DNA from: Nonomuraea sp. PA05
GTDB lineage: Bacteria; Actinomycetota; Actinomycetes; Streptosporangiales; Streptosporangiaceae
Direction of reading: 5' to 3'
Assembly (NCBI RefSeq): GCF_008086045.1
Contig: NZ_VSEY01000011.1
Location: 1 to 64,000 of the forward strand
DNA: 64,000 nt
Positions 17,601-24,947 of this stretch are shown here, in pieces (within the stretch, counting starts at the first letter, position 1; every line of letters begins with the position of its first letter). Position numbers and translations under genes: made by a program. The notes below the pieces were generated by a model. That model worked only from the letters and a program-made list of their open reading frames with translations. It was not told the DNA's origin and searched no databases.

Positions 17601-17646
17601 GGCCCCTGACGGCGGGACGGCGGCCTCACAGACGACCGTCCGATGA
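14605..17646 (+). CDS. Secreted multidomain PIG-L deacetylase
   Basis: A 1013-residue exported protein. After a long signal region (hydrophobic core about residues 37-53, then SASASA repeats) comes a PIG-L/LmbE Zn-dependent deacetylase domain with HPDDEAF at residue 100 and GNHGNHQEA supplying the second metal ligands. It removes N-acetyl groups from amino sugars. Residues about 420-480 are a low-complexity linker (NTNTNT, TPSGTPTP repeats). Then follow a NEW3-like beta domain, a CBM9-like sugar-binding domain (DGAEGDGEYGGAALNISRLWEG region, about residues 675-870) and a C-terminal beta domain. It is the last gene of the PfkB-ABC operon, 15 bases after the permease stop, so it probably prepares an N-acetylated glycan outside the cell. 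Confidence 0.85.
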   Translation: MRTRPAETAAGTTATTRTPATVPRPAPISHPTRHRGRLAVLAAAAVTLALLPGTPVSASASASASASASAETTASTGDVTALTGGAATPVDLDALFIGAHPDDEAFTLSTLGQWNEYHDVRTGVVTVTRGEGGGNAVGPEEGPALGLLREAEERTAVGKAAVTEVFNLDDVDFYYTVSAPLTDQVWGGDTLEKVVRLVRMTRPEILLTMDPAPTPGNHGNHQEAARLAIEAFYAAADPKAFPEQISREGLRPFAPARLLTGGARGTSQTGPACASTFRPANAAQNVFGVWSGRPSAGHGKTWAAVEREAQRVYASQGWAGFPDVPTDPAQLGCDFFTQVDARVPFPAPGSPAAAAPTSVLDGALTRADGTVPLGTQLGLRTSTFDIRPGTPFTVEVSVKAPPRAPLGRSSVALSVPDGWQVSTTNASANTNTNTNTNTTATAPATSTESSTPTPSGTPTPSSTPPPSGTPTPSGTPTPSGTSAALGRPAAGRGASATFKVTPPAQATLGRARIAATLTTEHGSGYTDRQVEVVRSVRTAQQPLPQVAQYEKWTGETAVPQLRGLVTPVLTLPSAGTRQVGVIVTNVSDAPASGTVRVDLPPGFTSDRAQASYADLAAGTSTTLPFTVTNSDPTLKTSNEGGDYAYTITTTGEDGTTTTRPALELVPAAAVPQASAAPAVDGAEGDGEYGGAALNISRLWEGTACSSPADCSGTAKLTWHDDTLYVLVHVQDDVLGTRLAASDCKRHWRTDSVEVTLDPRGTSENTSTTFKTAVLPVTAEGPPCHLRDADNRQGPGGETAPGMRVASKVSAGEYTVEMSIPLEVLPGAVDPAHLGLNVLVYDSDTQDRTGQTRIGWSTWGGVQGDPYRWGVATLPGYQPPPDRPTTPPDPVIPDTALSSLDSPQSLEQSVRVNVPPSGPAAPASQTGRVVSASASASGGGDAVKVTLRSASRGEMHLFVRDGQGTAGTRVVTVSTRGTTTVTVPLTRALGARPAVVAGWQAPDGGTAASQTTVR

Positions 17647-17730
17647 CCCCGACATAGGCCCGCCCCTTCCCGAGCAGCCTCACCCAGCACCCCCCAACGG
17701 CCACACCCGACACTTCCTCAGGCAGCACCG

Positions 17731-17880
17731 CCCGGTACTTCCCGGAGCAGCCCCGCCCGGTACTTCCCGGAGCAGCCCCGCCCGGTACTTCCCGGACGGG
17801 GCTGCTCGGCACTTCCCGGACGGGGCTGCTCGGCACATGCCCGGCCGAGGCCGCCCGGCGCATGCCCGGACGCGGCCCCT
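17731..17880. repeat. 24-26 bp tandem repeat, about 6 copies
   Basis: Units beginning CCCGGTACTTCCCGG start at 17731, 17756 and 17781. They are followed by diverging units at 17807, 17831 and about 17855. The array fills most of the 285-base gap between the convergent PIG-L and CAP genes. No gene is supported in it. Confidence 0.8.
17770..17807. terminator. Hairpin within repeats between convergent genes
   Basis: GAGCAGCCCCG (17770-17780) and CGGGGCTGCTC (17797-17807) form a perfect 11-base stem with a 16-base loop. It arises where the repeat changes orientation, between two converging genes, and could act as a bidirectional terminator. Confidence 0.5.
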
Positions 17881-17931
17881 ACGAATGCGACCAGTGCCAC
17901 CGCACCTCCGAACGCGCACGACGGACCGGCC

Positions 17932-18873
17932 CTACCTCTGGCAGCGTCCGAAATCGACCACGAACGTCCCCCCGCCACTCGCCCCCGCTCCCGCCGGGTC
18001 AGCAGCCCCCGCCGCCGCACCCACACCGACGTCGGCCATGGTCGGGCTGAGCACGATCTGCCGGTGCCCGTACGTGCTGACATACACCCACCAACGCACG
18101 GCGGCCCTCGGCGTGCCGGACCCGCCCCACCCGGTGTACGTGGTCTCCGCGTAGGCCCACGACAGCGGATTCGGGCAGTAGCCGGCGGCGGTGATGCGGC
18201 TGCCCGGGGTGGAGCCGGTCTGCGGGTTGGTGTGCGAGTTCGCGCCCGGCCGCCACCACTTCAGCCGCGCCGCGGCGTCGGCGTGCGATTGCGCGGCCGT
18301 GTCGAGCGCGCTGTTGCGGACGAGCGGACGGAGCCCAGCCTTGGCCCGCTCGGCGTCGATGAGGCAGAGCACGGCCTGGCGGACCAAGGCGATGTTGCCG
18401 CTCTGCGGGGCCGAGTCGTAGTACGCCGCCGCGACATCACACCCGATCCTCGCCTGAACCGAGGCACCCGCCACGCCGACCGCCGCAGCATGCGCCGAAC
18501 CGAGTGCCGAGACGTCCGCCGTGTCGAGCCCGGTGGCATGCGCTTCGGCATGCCCGGTGGCATGAGCTGTGGCGTGGGCCGAGGTGGTGAGGGCGGGAAG
18601 GCCGCACGTGACGGCACCCGCCGCAACCGCGATCGCGAGGAGCCGGGCGGTGCGCTTGACCCAGGTGGTGCTTCTGCACCAGGTGGTGCCTCTAGTCCAG
18701 GAGGTGCCTCTGGAGCAGATCATACTTCGAGAGCAGATCCTGCTTCTGGACCCGGCGATGCTTCTGGACCGGGTGATGCCTCTGGACCCGTTGATGCCTT
18801 TGGACCAGGTGGCGAGCTTGAACCAGGTGGCGCGCTTGGCCCGGCTGCTGACGGATGGCGAAAGGTCGCTCAT
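17932..18873 (-). CDS. Secreted CAP-domain (SCP/PR-1) protein
   Basis: About 313 residues. The C-terminal half is a CAP domain: LCLIDAERAKAGLRPL, HADAAARLKWWRPGANSHTN, and the late WGGSGTPRAAV then VDFGRC, with Cys residues likely disulphide bonded. Start ATG 18873 is supported by AAGGGG upstream. The hydrophobic export core is LLAIAVAAGAVTCGLPALTTSAHA. Before it is an unusual 60-residue stretch of ten six-residue repeats (TWSKGI, TRSRSI, ICSRGT type), rich in Arg, Ser and Trp, encoded by an 18-bp minisatellite. Such a long n-region is abnormal for a Sec signal. Confidence 0.85.
   Translation of the reverse strand: MSDLSPSVSSRAKRATWFKLATWSKGINGSRGITRSRSIAGSRSRICSRSMICSRGTSWTRGTTWCRSTTWVKRTARLLAIAVAAGAVTCGLPALTTSAHATAHATGHAEAHATGLDTADVSALGSAHAAAVGVAGASVQARIGCDVAAAYYDSAPQSGNIALVRQAVLCLIDAERAKAGLRPLVRNSALDTAAQSHADAAARLKWWRPGANSHTNPQTGSTPGSRITAAGYCPNPLSWAYAETTYTGWGGSGTPRAAVRWWVYVSTYGHRQIVLSPTMADVGVGAAAGAADPAGAGASGGGTFVVDFGRCQR
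18649..18828 (-). repeat. 18-bp (6-codon) tandem repeat x10 in the CAP gene
   Basis: Ten in-frame units encode residues about 16-75 of the CAP protein. Typical plus-strand elements are GGTGGTGCCTCTAGTCCAG and GGAGGTGCCTCTGGAGCAG, differing at a few bases. Diversity between copies suggests an older array than those downstream of genes. Confidence 0.8.
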
Positions 18874-18967
18874 CAGGACCCCTTCTGGTTGGGTCCTCCA
18901 GTGATACGGCGGGTCCCGGGCCACGGGCATGAGTAGCCCTTACTCAGATCCGGACCCGCGCCCAGCC

Positions 18968-19225
18968 TCACTCCCTGCTGTTGAGCCGGTACGAGTAGAT
19001 CAAGGCGACCAGGATGACGGCGCACATGGCGATGGTGAACGCCTCCGTCGAGATCGCGGCCGCGACCAGGCACACCGCCCCCGCGGCGATGGACAGCATG
19101 ACGATGACGCCGTTCCTGCTGATGCGGGGCCTTTGCGGCTCGGGGCGCGGGACCGCGGTCGCTCCCGGCGGGAGGGGTTCCCATAAGGCACCGCATTCCG
19201 GGCATCGCCATGGGCTCTGACTCAT
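18968..19225 (-). CDS. Small membrane protein with CPxC motif
   Basis: About 85 residues from ATG 19225 (ATG 19240 is an alternative). It opens with SPWRCPECGALWEPLPPG, a single CPxC pair as in half zinc ribbons, then has two membrane helices (GVIVMLSIAAGAVCLVAAAIS and FTIAMCAVILVALIYSYRL). Unknown function. Thirty-seven bases separate its 5'-proximal neighbour on the same strand from the CAP gene promoter region downstream. Confidence 0.6.
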   Translation of the reverse strand: MSQSPWRCPECGALWEPLPPGATAVPRPEPQRPRISRNGVIVMLSIAAGAVCLVAAAISTEAFTIAMCAVILVALIYSYRLNSRE

Positions 19226-19422
19226 GGAGGCAGGGCGCATGCACTGGTGGTTCACTCGGGGCTTCCTTCGCGTCTCGTCGGTGGCCGGTCCGCGCCGCGG
19301 GTCAGCGGCACTCACGGCCGTACGGTAGAGCATCGGAAGCCGTAAGAGAGCGGGACAGCAGGTGGCGATCGGGGCGTCGGGACGTGAAGCGGTGAGCGGG
19401 ACGCCGGGCGGTGAGCGGGACG

Positions 19423-21843
19423 TCAGCTGGGGAGGGGGACGAGATCAAGCTCGCGCATGACGAACGCCAGCCAGTACGTCTGCTGCTCCACGATCGTGCT
19501 CCAGCTCGCCCCGCCATGCCCCGCCCCCTCCCACACCCTTAACAGCACGGGATGCGGGGAGGTCGTCGCGGATTGGGTGCGGGCGGCGAACTTGCGGGAG
19601 TGCCAGGCGGGGCAGCGAGGGTCGTTGGCGCCCGCGTCCAGGAGGATCGCCGGGTACGGGGTGCCGGGACGAACGTGGTGGTACGGCGAGTAGCCCATGA
19701 GCACCGGGGCGTCGGCGGGGTCGTTGGGGTTGCCGTATTCGGGCAGGGTCGCGGCGGTGCCGATGGGGTCGCGGGTGACGCGCATCAGGTCGAGTTTCGG
19801 GGCGCCGCACACCGCCGCTCGCCACAGGTCGGGGCGCTGGGTGACCGCTACGCCGGCGAGGAGGCCGCCGTTGGAGGCGCCCTGGACGGCCAGGCGGTCC
19901 GGGGCGGTGATGCCGTCGGCGATGAGTTGCTCGGCGATGGCGTACAGGTCGTTGAAGCTGTTCTGCTTGACGTGCAGACGGCCGGCCTCCCACCACTGCA
20001 GGCCGAACTCGCCGCCACCGCGGACGTGGGCGTGCGCGTAGACGCCGCCCGCCTCGACGAAGGCGGCCAGGGGCCCCAGGTAGGAGGAGAGCTCGGCGAC
20101 GTTGAAGCCGCCGTAGGCGTGGATGAGCGTGGGCTGCGGACGGGAGCGGTCGAGGTCGGCGCGGTGGACGAGGGTGCAGGGGACCCGGGTGCCGTCGGCC
20201 GAGGTGGCCCAGATGCGGGTCGTGACCAACCCTGGGAGGGTGTGGCCCGCGCCCTGGAGTTTGGTCAGCGCGCCGGTGGCGAGGGCGTAGTGGTAGACCG
20301 TCGGGGACTGGGTGTAGGAGGTGTAGCCGAAGGTGATGGCGTCCTCGCAGCCGATGACCTGGTCCATCACGCCAAGGGCGACGACGCCCTGGGCGATGGA
20401 GCTGACCGAGCCCGGGCCGGGGAGCGGCACCTCGCCGGCCTCCTTGCCGTCGAGGTCGAGGACGCGGATGCGGGAGACGGTGTCGACCAGCTCGCCGAGC
20501 ACCAGCCGGTCGCCTGCCAGCGTGACGCCGGTGAGGACGGCGTCGCCGCCCGGGATGAGCTCCGTCCAGGTGTCCGGGTCGCCGGGGCTGTCCAGGGGGA
20601 TGCGGACGAGGCGGCCTCGGGGGGCGCCCGCCGTGGTGACGGCCACGTAGGAGTCGCCGGCGAGCACGCCCTTGTAGAGGTGCTCGGTGTCGGTGATGAA
20701 CTCGCGCCACTGCCAGGACGGTTCGTCCGGGGTCGGGGGCTCGTCGAGGCGGGCGAGGAAGTGGGGGCGGGGGCGCAGGTGGTCGACCTGGAGGACGGCC
20801 CATCGGCCGTCTCGGGAGATCTTGGGGATGGCGTACATGTGGGGGATGTTCAGGGGCTCGGGGTCGGTGGGCGGGGGTTGGCCGATGCGGTGGAAGAACA
20901 GCCGCCAGCGCAGGGGCATCCGAGCCGCCGCACCAGGCCCGGCCGGCTGTCTCGCGCCGGTGTCCTGGCCAGAGCCCGCCCCGGCGTTCTCGCCAGAGCC
21001 CGCCCCGGCGTTCTCGCCAGAGCCCGCCCCGGCGTTCTCGCCAGAGCCCGCCTCGGCTTCTTGGACGGAGCCCGCACCGGCTTCTTGGACGGCGCCCGTA
21101 CCGGGCGCACGCCTCACGCCGGATTCTCCGACGGAGCTTGCACCGGCTGATTGGGCAGGGTCCGCCCCTGCCGCGTGCCTCATGCCGCCCTCCTGGCCCG
21201 AGCCCGTCCCCGCCACACGTCCCGCGACGGCCCTGGGCTCCCGGTCGGCGGGTGCGGGGGCCGGTCCGGCGTTGGCCATGTAGAAGAATCCCGTGGCGTC
21301 GGGCAGCCAGGCCACCAGGCCGGGCCGTTGTTGCGGGACGCCGTCCAGCAGCACCTTTCCCGTGTCGATCTCGATCACCTTGAGCTCGGGCAGCTCCCGG
21401 CCGGAAGCGTCCAGCGAGTACGCCAGCAGCCTCCCGTCAGGTGACGGCTGCGGGCTGATGCGCAGCGGCGTGCCGCCCTCGGACAGCTCGTTGAGGTCGA
21501 TCACCGTACGCCAGGGCCCGGTGACCGCGTCGGCGACCTCCAGCACCATGAGGTCGCGCCCGGCGGGGATGCGCCCGCGGAACCACCGCGGCCCGTGGCG
21601 GACCGGCACCACGAGGTTGCGGGCGTCCATCTGCTCGACCAGTTCGCCGACGCGGGCGGCCAGGCGGTCATGGTGCGGCCAGGCGTGTACGTAGGAGCGG
21701 GCCAGCTCGTCCTGGGCGCGCTGCCAGGCGGCCACGCCGTCGCCGGTGTCGTCCTCCAGCCACTGGTAGGGGTCGTCGAACGCCAGCCCGCCGACCTCGT
21801 TCCGCTCCGGCCGCGCGGGTGCGGCGGGATACGTCATGCTCAT
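19423..21843 (-). CDS. Prolyl oligopeptidase family (S9) serine peptidase with repeat insert
   Basis: An 806-residue S9A peptidase. The N-terminal DDPYQWLEDDTGDGVAAW leads into a beta-propeller, followed by the alpha/beta hydrolase domain with nucleophile GASNGGLLAG, Asp in LLDAGANDPRC and catalytic His in EGAGHGG. It cuts short proline-containing peptides. Between FFYMANAG and RWRLFFHRIGQ, where the family has a few residues, about 110 residues of Gly/Ala/Ser/Glu-rich sequence are inserted, including AGSGENAG repeats from a 24-bp minisatellite. The insert falls between propeller strands and may loop out. A 19-bp partial repeat follows the stop. Lies 28 bases after MerR on the same strand. 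Confidence 0.9.
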   Translation of the reverse strand: MSMTYPAAPARPERNEVGGLAFDDPYQWLEDDTGDGVAAWQRAQDELARSYVHAWPHHDRLAARVGELVEQMDARNLVVPVRHGPRWFRGRIPAGRDLMVLEVADAVTGPWRTVIDLNELSEGGTPLRISPQPSPDGRLLAYSLDASGRELPELKVIEIDTGKVLLDGVPQQRPGLVAWLPDATGFFYMANAGPAPAPADREPRAVAGRVAGTGSGQEGGMRHAAGADPAQSAGASSVGESGVRRAPGTGAVQEAGAGSVQEAEAGSGENAGAGSGENAGAGSGENAGAGSGQDTGARQPAGPGAAARMPLRWRLFFHRIGQPPPTDPEPLNIPHMYAIPKISRDGRWAVLQVDHLRPRPHFLARLDEPPTPDEPSWQWREFITDTEHLYKGVLAGDSYVAVTTAGAPRGRLVRIPLDSPGDPDTWTELIPGGDAVLTGVTLAGDRLVLGELVDTVSRIRVLDLDGKEAGEVPLPGPGSVSSIAQGVVALGVMDQVIGCEDAITFGYTSYTQSPTVYHYALATGALTKLQGAGHTLPGLVTTRIWATSADGTRVPCTLVHRADLDRSRPQPTLIHAYGGFNVAELSSYLGPLAAFVEAGGVYAHAHVRGGGEFGLQWWEAGRLHVKQNSFNDLYAIAEQLIADGITAPDRLAVQGASNGGLLAGVAVTQRPDLWRAAVCGAPKLDLMRVTRDPIGTAATLPEYGNPNDPADAPVLMGYSPYHHVRPGTPYPAILLDAGANDPRCPAWHSRKFAARTQSATTSPHPVLLRVWEGAGHGGASWSTIVEQQTYWLAFVMRELDLVPLPS
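20969..21110 (-). repeat. 24-bp (8-codon) tandem repeat inside the S9 peptidase gene
   Basis: Near-identical units start at 20969, 20993, 21017 and 21041 and continue as a diverged TTCTTGGACGGAGCCCG version to about 21110. They encode AGSGEN- and AGSVQE-type octapeptides in frame. Confidence 0.85.
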
Positions 21844-21871
21844 GGCTTGCTCCTTGGCGATCGTCGGGCGG

Positions 21872-22672
21872 TCAGGGGGCCTCGGGCGCCTGTCTGGCGC
21901 GCCGGAAGTACTCCATGAGGGCGGGCAGGTCGTCGGCCTCCAGCCAGTCGATCTGGCGGCTCATCTCCGCGCTGAGCTGGGGGCCGGCCCTGCGCCACAG
22001 CTCCATGCCGGCGTCCATGAGCTGCTCGTCGACTTCCTGGTCGCCCACCTGGAGGCTGGTCGTCATGGCCTCCCAGCGCGTGGCCACCTCCTGGACCTGC
22101 GGGTCGTCGACCGGGGTGCCGGCCAGCATGAGGCGGCGGGCCTCGCGCAGCAGGGTGAGCATCTCGGTGCGGTAGTCGTCCATGCGGACCTGGCCGAGCT
22201 CCGCCCGGCGGCGCGCCAGGTGGTCGCGCAGCTCCTGGTCGAAGTACGACTCGTAGACGGAGTGCAGCTCGAGTGCGGCCATGACGCGTTCGGGGTTGGG
22301 CATGACGGCCTGGTCGAGCATCGTCATCAAGCCGCCGATCCGTTCTCTGAGCTGCTCGATGCGGGCGGCCTGCAGATCGAGCTCGGCGAGCTGGGCGCCG
22401 AGCAGCGCGCGCAGCGCGCCGAGGTCGTCGGACGAGCGGTCGAGGACGCGGCCGATCTCCTCCAGGGTCAGGCCGAGCCCGCGCAGCGCCCGCACGCGGT
22501 AGAGGCGGCGCAGGTCGGCCTCGGTGTATCGGCGATGGCCCGACGTGGTGCGCTCGCTGGCCGGGACCAGGCCGATCTCCTCGTAGTGGTAGAGCGTGCG
22601 GATGGTCACGCCGGTGGCTTTGGCCAGCTCACCGATGCTCCACCGGCGCTCGCCCTCGTCGTTGGGGGTCAC
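21872..22672 (-). CDS. MerR-family regulator with TipAS-like ligand domain
   Basis: A 266-residue MerR protein. The winged helix is WSIGELAKATGVTIRTLYHY followed by RYTEADLRRLYRVRALRGLG; a coiled coil then leads to an alpha-helical C-terminal region of the TipAS type (about residues 130-255), which in relatives binds hydrophobic or peptide ligands. A perfect palindrome lies eight bases before its start, probably its own operator. It is upstream of the S9 peptidase on the same strand and divergent from an M43 protease, so it may control peptidases. Confidence 0.9.
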   Translation of the reverse strand: MTPNDEGERRWSIGELAKATGVTIRTLYHYEEIGLVPASERTTSGHRRYTEADLRRLYRVRALRGLGLTLEEIGRVLDRSSDDLGALRALLGAQLAELDLQAARIEQLRERIGGLMTMLDQAVMPNPERVMAALELHSVYESYFDQELRDHLARRRAELGQVRMDDYRTEMLTLLREARRLMLAGTPVDDPQVQEVATRWEAMTTSLQVGDQEVDEQLMDAGMELWRRAGPQLSAEMSRQIDWLEADDLPALMEYFRRARQAPEAP

Positions 22673-22679
22673 GGGTATG

Positions 22680-22696
22680 ACGGTAGGACCTACCGT
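22680..22696. promoter_or_regulatory. Palindrome at the MerR promoter
   Basis: ACGGTAGGACCTACCGT has two perfect eight-base arms around one central A. It lies between the MerR start (22672) and the divergent protease gene. MerR proteins bind long near-palindromes in their target promoters; the assignment is by position. Confidence 0.65.
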
Positions 22697-22704
22697 GGCG
22701 GGAG

Positions 22705-22733
22705 GTTCAACTCATCACTCTGTGTGATTGAAC
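22705..22733. promoter_or_regulatory. Second inverted repeat in the MerR/M43 intergenic region
   Basis: GTTCAA and ATCAC (22705-22718) match GTGAT and TTGAAC (22724-22733) with a three-base bulge on the left arm. It could be a second operator or a transcript hairpin. The rest of the 173-base gap shows only AAAGGGA before the protease GTG. Confidence 0.4.
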
Positions 22734-22845
22734 GACTACGTGCCGGGGTAAGGGTGCAGAAAGCCAAACATGCCCAGCGGGGTGGTGCGGCGTCCCCCGA
22801 CCCCTCCGGCGTACGCCCCCCGCGGCCATTCGAAAGGGAGCCCCC

Positions 22846-23778
22846 GTGCCCGACAGCGCCCGCTGCGCCACCATGCCCGTCCACCACCAGCTCATCGCCA
22901 CGTCCCCGCGCTACGCGGTGGCGCTGGCCGCCATCGAGAACGAGACGTTCGCCAGGAAGAACGCCAGAGCCGCGGCCAGGGAGGAGGTGGTGACGATCCC
23001 CATCGTGGTCCACGTCGTGCACCACACCCCCGAGCAGGACATCAGCCAGGAGCAGATCGACAGCCAGATCAAGGTGCTCAACGAGGACTTCCGGCGGGCC
23101 AACCCCGACCTGGACAAGGTGCCGGAGGTGTGGCGGGACCTCGTGGCGGACGCGCGGCTGGAGTTCAAGCTGGCCGACACCGACCCCGACGGCAACCCCA
23201 CCAACGGCGTCGTACGGAAGGAGACCAGCGTGGAGTCGTTCGACGCCGACCACGGGGTCAAGCTCGGCGACCGGGGCGGGTCCGACGCCTGGCCCGCCGA
23301 CCGCTACCTGAACGTGTGGGTGTGCGAGCTGAGGAACGCCCTCGGATATGCCACGTTCCCCGGCGGGCCCGCCGAGATCGACGGGGTCGTGATCCTGCAC
23401 CGCGCGTTCGGTACGACCGGGACGGCCGAGGCGCCGTACGACGGCGGGCGTACCGCGACCCACGAGATCGGGCACTGGTTCAACCTGCGGCACATCTGGG
23501 GGGATGATGGTGACGGGTGCTCGGGGAGCGACTTCGTCGATGACACTCCCAATCAGGGTGGGCACAATCGGGGCACGCCTACCTTTCCCAAGGTGAGCTG
23601 CGACAACGCGCCAAATGGGGACATGTTCATGAATTACATGGACTATGTGGAGGACGCGTCCATGTACATGTTCACGACGGGGCAGGCGGAGCGGATGGAC
23701 GCGGCGCTGGCGGGGCCGCGGGCGTCGTTCCTGTCGCCGCAGGTGAGGGAGAGCATGAGGCTCGGTACGCCTGGCTGA
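22846..23778 (+). CDS. M43-type zinc metalloprotease (pappalysin family)
   Basis: A 310-residue protease. The zinc motif HEIGHWFNLRH begins at residue 206 and fits HExxHxxxxxH; a Met-turn follows in NYMDYVEDASMYMFT. The N-terminus has VTIPIVVHVVHHTPEQDIS, the usual M43B opening. GTG 22846 is used, with AAAGGGA seven bases upstream. No clear signal peptide is present in this reading, unlike most secreted relatives, so the true start or export route is uncertain. Divergent from MerR. Confidence 0.85.
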   Translation: MPDSARCATMPVHHQLIATSPRYAVALAAIENETFARKNARAAAREEVVTIPIVVHVVHHTPEQDISQEQIDSQIKVLNEDFRRANPDLDKVPEVWRDLVADARLEFKLADTDPDGNPTNGVVRKETSVESFDADHGVKLGDRGGSDAWPADRYLNVWVCELRNALGYATFPGGPAEIDGVVILHRAFGTTGTAEAPYDGGRTATHEIGHWFNLRHIWGDDGDGCSGSDFVDDTPNQGGHNRGTPTFPKVSCDNAPNGDMFMNYMDYVEDASMYMFTTGQAERMDAALAGPRASFLSPQVRESMRLGTPG

Positions 23779-23935
23779 CGCGGCTGCGGGCAGCGGGGCC
23801 GCGCCCGGTGCACGGGCAAGACGCCACCCTCGGCGCAAGGGCGAGACGCCAGGTGCGAGGGTGAGACGCCAGGCGTGGTGCGGGCAGGATGCCACGTCTG
23901 GCGCGAGGCAGGACGCCATGCTCGGGGCGCGGGCA

Positions 23936-23995
23936 GGGCGTCGCGCGTGGTGCGCGGAAAGGGCGTCGCGCGTGGTGCGCGGGCAGGGCGTCGCG
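23936..23995. repeat. 25-bp direct repeat within a repeat-rich gap
   Basis: GGGCGTCGCGCGTGGTGCGCG units start at 23936, 23961 and 23986 (partial). The whole 258-base gap between the protease and the TetR gene (23779-24036) is made of related GACGCCAGG / GGGCGTCGCG elements; no gene is supported. Confidence 0.75.
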
Positions 23996-24036
23996 AATCC
24001 CCGTTCGCCCGCCGGGAACCGCGTTAGGCTCGGCGG

Positions 24037-24678
24037 GTGCTGCCAGGAACCGCCCGACGAGCCGCCCTCCGCCCGGGCCCCAAGCCCAGGCTCAGCCGGG
24101 AGAAGATCGTCAAGGCGGCCGTCGAGCTCGGCATCGAGCAGGTGTCCATCGGCGCGGTCGCCGCCGCGCTCGGTGCCGCGCCCGCGAGCCTCTACCGCTA
24201 CATCGACAGCCTCGACGACCTGGTGGCCGCCGCCGTCGAGACGGTGCTCGCGGCGACGCCGCTGCCCTCGCCGGAGCGGGGCTGGCGGGCGTATCTGGAG
24301 GAGGAGGCCGCCATCCGGCTGCAACTGCTCACCCGCTACGCCGGGCTGGTGCCGGAGGGGTCGGCCGGTCTGGCGGGTGTGGCGGGCAGGCGGTTCGAGC
24401 AGCTCGTTCAAGGGCTGGTGGGGCTGGGGTTTCCGGTGGAGGAGGCTGTGCTGGCGGTGGACGCCGTGGTGGATCTGATGCACGACGGCGCCTCGCAGGT
24501 GGCCCGGTTGCGCCCGCCCGGTGACCCATCGCGGCCCCCACCTGCGATGGAGCACTACTCTCCCGCCGTGCGGGCCGCCGTCGAACGGATCGTCGGCGCG
24601 CCGCGCGAGCACCTGGCGCGCAAGCTCGGCCTGGTGCTCGACGGCATCGCGGCGCGCCGCACGACCACCTCCCCGTAG
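24037..24678 (+). CDS. TetR-family transcriptional regulator
   Basis: A 213-residue regulator starting at GTG 24037. The helix-turn-helix is SREKIVKAAVELGIEQVSIG leading to VAAALGAAPASLYRYIDSLD. The C-terminal part is the TetR_C type common in actinomycetes and would bind an unknown ligand. The final codons, encoding AARRTTTSP and the TAG, are the first copy of the 31-bp repeat that follows. Confidence 0.9.
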   Translation: MLPGTARRAALRPGPKPRLSREKIVKAAVELGIEQVSIGAVAAALGAAPASLYRYIDSLDDLVAAAVETVLAATPLPSPERGWRAYLEEEAAIRLQLLTRYAGLVPEGSAGLAGVAGRRFEQLVQGLVGLGFPVEEAVLAVDAVVDLMHDGASQVARLRPPGDPSRPPPAMEHYSPAVRAAVERIVGAPREHLARKLGLVLDGIAARRTTTSP

Positions 24679-24836
24679 CCAGGCGCGCCGCACGACCACC
24701 TCCCCGTAGCCAGGCGCGCCGCACGACCACCCCCCGTAACCCAGTCGCGCCGCACGACCACCCCCCGTAACCCAGTCGCGCCGCACGACCACCCCCCGTA
24801 ACCCAGTCGCGCCGCACGACCGCCTCCCCGTAACCC
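24651..24836. repeat. 31-bp tandem repeat x6 starting in the TetR 3' end
   Basis: Units start at 24651, 24682, 24713, 24744, 24775 and 24806 with exactly 31-base spacing. The first includes the last nine TetR codons and stop; later copies repeat GCGCGCCGCACGACCACC and a TAG or TAA. Copies 3-5 share a one-base difference set, consistent with stepwise duplication. There are no unique spacers. Confidence 0.95.
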
Positions 24837-24947
24837 CGTACTCCCCAGGGCCGGTCCCGGCAACGCCTCCACTACGGCGCGGGGCGTAGCGGAGCGAGCG
24901 CCGAGCGGCGGATGCCGCGCCGCGACCGCGCCGCGACAGTGGGACGC

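Noticed and set aside
24651..24836. Possible CRISPR array
   Set aside because: The 31-bp units are head-to-tail with no unique spacers and begin inside a gene; no cas genes are present.
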